A stretch of DNA of 64,000 bases, from NCBI RefSeq assembly GCF_947258355.1, contig NZ_CAMYIC010000036.1, positions 1 through 64,000 of the forward strand, in the 5' to 3' direction. The notes under the pieces are model-generated. The model saw nothing but the letters and a program-made list of their open reading frames with translations. It had not been told where the DNA came from and did not search any database. The stretch is from an uncultured Allomuricauda sp. (GTDB lineage Bacteria; Bacteroidota; Bacteroidia; Flavobacteriales; Flavobacteriaceae). The position numbers were made by a program, and so were the translations under genes. Of this stretch, positions 63,542-64,000 are shown in pieces. The first letter of the stretch is position 1; every line of letters starts with the position of its first letter.

Positions 63542-64000
63542 TTACTTCCAACTATGTGATGTTAACTTAAGTGCTGCAATCACGACATCCTTTCTACTGA
63601 TTTGCCCAACCAAAATATCGTTCTTCATAACAGGCAATCTTCGTCTGTTGTGACGATCAAAAACACCCGCCGCATCAAAAATGGACATATCGTGTGGAAT
63701 CGTCTCCACATTTTTGGTCATAAACCTTTCTACGCTTTTATCTAAAATAGGTTGATTAAAGTATCTGCTCTCAGAAATTTGTTTCATACAATCCGCCTCG
63801 GATACAATCCCTACCAAAAATCCATTGTTGTCCAGAACCGGGCCACCGGAAATATGATGCTTGGCAAAAGTCTCCATTACTTCCAAAATGGATTGGTCGG
63901 GAGAAAACGTAATCAATTTTTTGGTCATATAGTCCTCCACCAAAATAGGGGCGTTGTACTTCTTCTTGTTCTCCTCCTTGGATCGTACGCCTTGAAAACT
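63542..64000 (-). CDS. CBS-domain protein, 5' part cut by the window edge
   Basis: Partial: the frame runs open to the right window end and codes at least 152 residues, with no start needed inside. The TTG-like start at 63943 is internal; upstream residues SFQGVRSKEENKKKYNAPIL match the start of flavobacterial CBS proteins. Two CBS repeats follow: ITFSPDQSILEVMETFAKHHISGGPVLDNNGFLVG and IPHDMSIFDAAGVFDRHNRRRLPVMKNDILVG. Typically senses adenosyl nucleotides; target unknown. Confidence 0.88.
   Translation of the reverse strand, partial: SFQGVRSKEENKKKYNAPILVEDYMTKKLITFSPDQSILEVMETFAKHHISGGPVLDNNGFLVGIVSEADCMKQISESRYFNQPILDKSVERFMTKNVETIPHDMSIFDAAGVFDRHNRRRLPVMKNDILVGQISRKDVVIAALKLTSHSWK

Noticed and set aside
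1-64000. CRISPR arrays, rRNA operons, insertion sequences
   Set aside because: No regularly spaced direct repeats with unique spacers, no rRNA-like stretches and no transposase frames were found.

Overview
The window is chromosomal DNA of a marine-type Flavobacteriaceae (Bacteroidota; gene content and protein style suggest the Muricauda/Allomuricauda neighbourhood, an inference without database support). The reasons are: promoters of the Bacteroidota type (TAnnTTTG at -7, no Shine-Dalgarno), frequent TTG starts, a type IX secretion sorting tail on a secreted protease, the ligase-associated DNA repair cluster, and DUF1800/DUF1501, DUF4286 and flavobacterial Pth/Mfd forms. Coding density is high and most genes are housekeeping or conserved-hypothetical.

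Layout. 1-2111 is the end of an integrated element: a cluster of CTTTAGGTA repeats, a VapE-type helicase, an excisionase-like HTH gene with a palindromic operator, and about 500 bp of non-coding DNA reaching a tRNA-Leu(CAA) gene (2112-2193, minus strand), the likely attachment site. 2355-4682 holds prs, rplY and pth. 4684-9161 (minus) encodes a secreted reprolysin-like metalloprotease coupled to a surface lipoprotein. 9218-20269 is a long plus-strand run: ribF, an HTTM membrane protein, serS, a TPR protein, DUF4286, a gamma-glutamylcyclotransferase-like protein, rsmA, mgtE, cupin, 2-hydroxyacid dehydrogenase, DUF1801, VOC, and a small membrane protein. 20354-26052 holds an acetyltransferase, a bifunctional OlsF-like aminolipid acyltransferase, aspartate kinase, a second GNAT, fructose-bisphosphatase and a TerB-like protein.

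26143-36194 is a DNA-repair block: MBL exonuclease, ATP-dependent ligase, a GIY-YIG protein, an Lhr-type helicase, the PdeM phosphoesterase and Mfd. It is also the site of a dispersed palindromic repeat family: two intergenic copies, one copy inserted in frame inside mfd, and a smaller related hairpin at 37.4 kb. 36191-40608 (minus) carries a serine hydrolase, a large membrane-anchored protein with C-terminal MORN-like repeats, an ACT-like protein and YraN. 40779-51918 contains the DUF1800/DUF1501 pair, metG, a secreted unknown, tex, a histone-deacetylase-family enzyme, a PAP2 phosphatase and a very small Cys/Lys-rich protein. 52006-64000 contains an M28 peptidase, a short SSB, Dps, GNAT, glycerate kinase, SIMPL protein, DUF6265, a sortilin-like BNR-repeat protein, a pentapeptide-repeat protein, a small zinc-finger protein and a CBS protein cut by the right edge.

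Strongest observations: (i) the palindromic repeat that became protein sequence inside mfd, (ii) the iteron-like repeats immediately 3' of the VapE gene, which resemble the rep-ori layout of phage satellites, and (iii) a GIY-YIG gene inside the four-gene ligase cluster. Start codons were revised in several genes where a -7 promoter element lies inside the longest ORF. I saw no rRNA, CRISPR array, insertion sequence or complete prophage.
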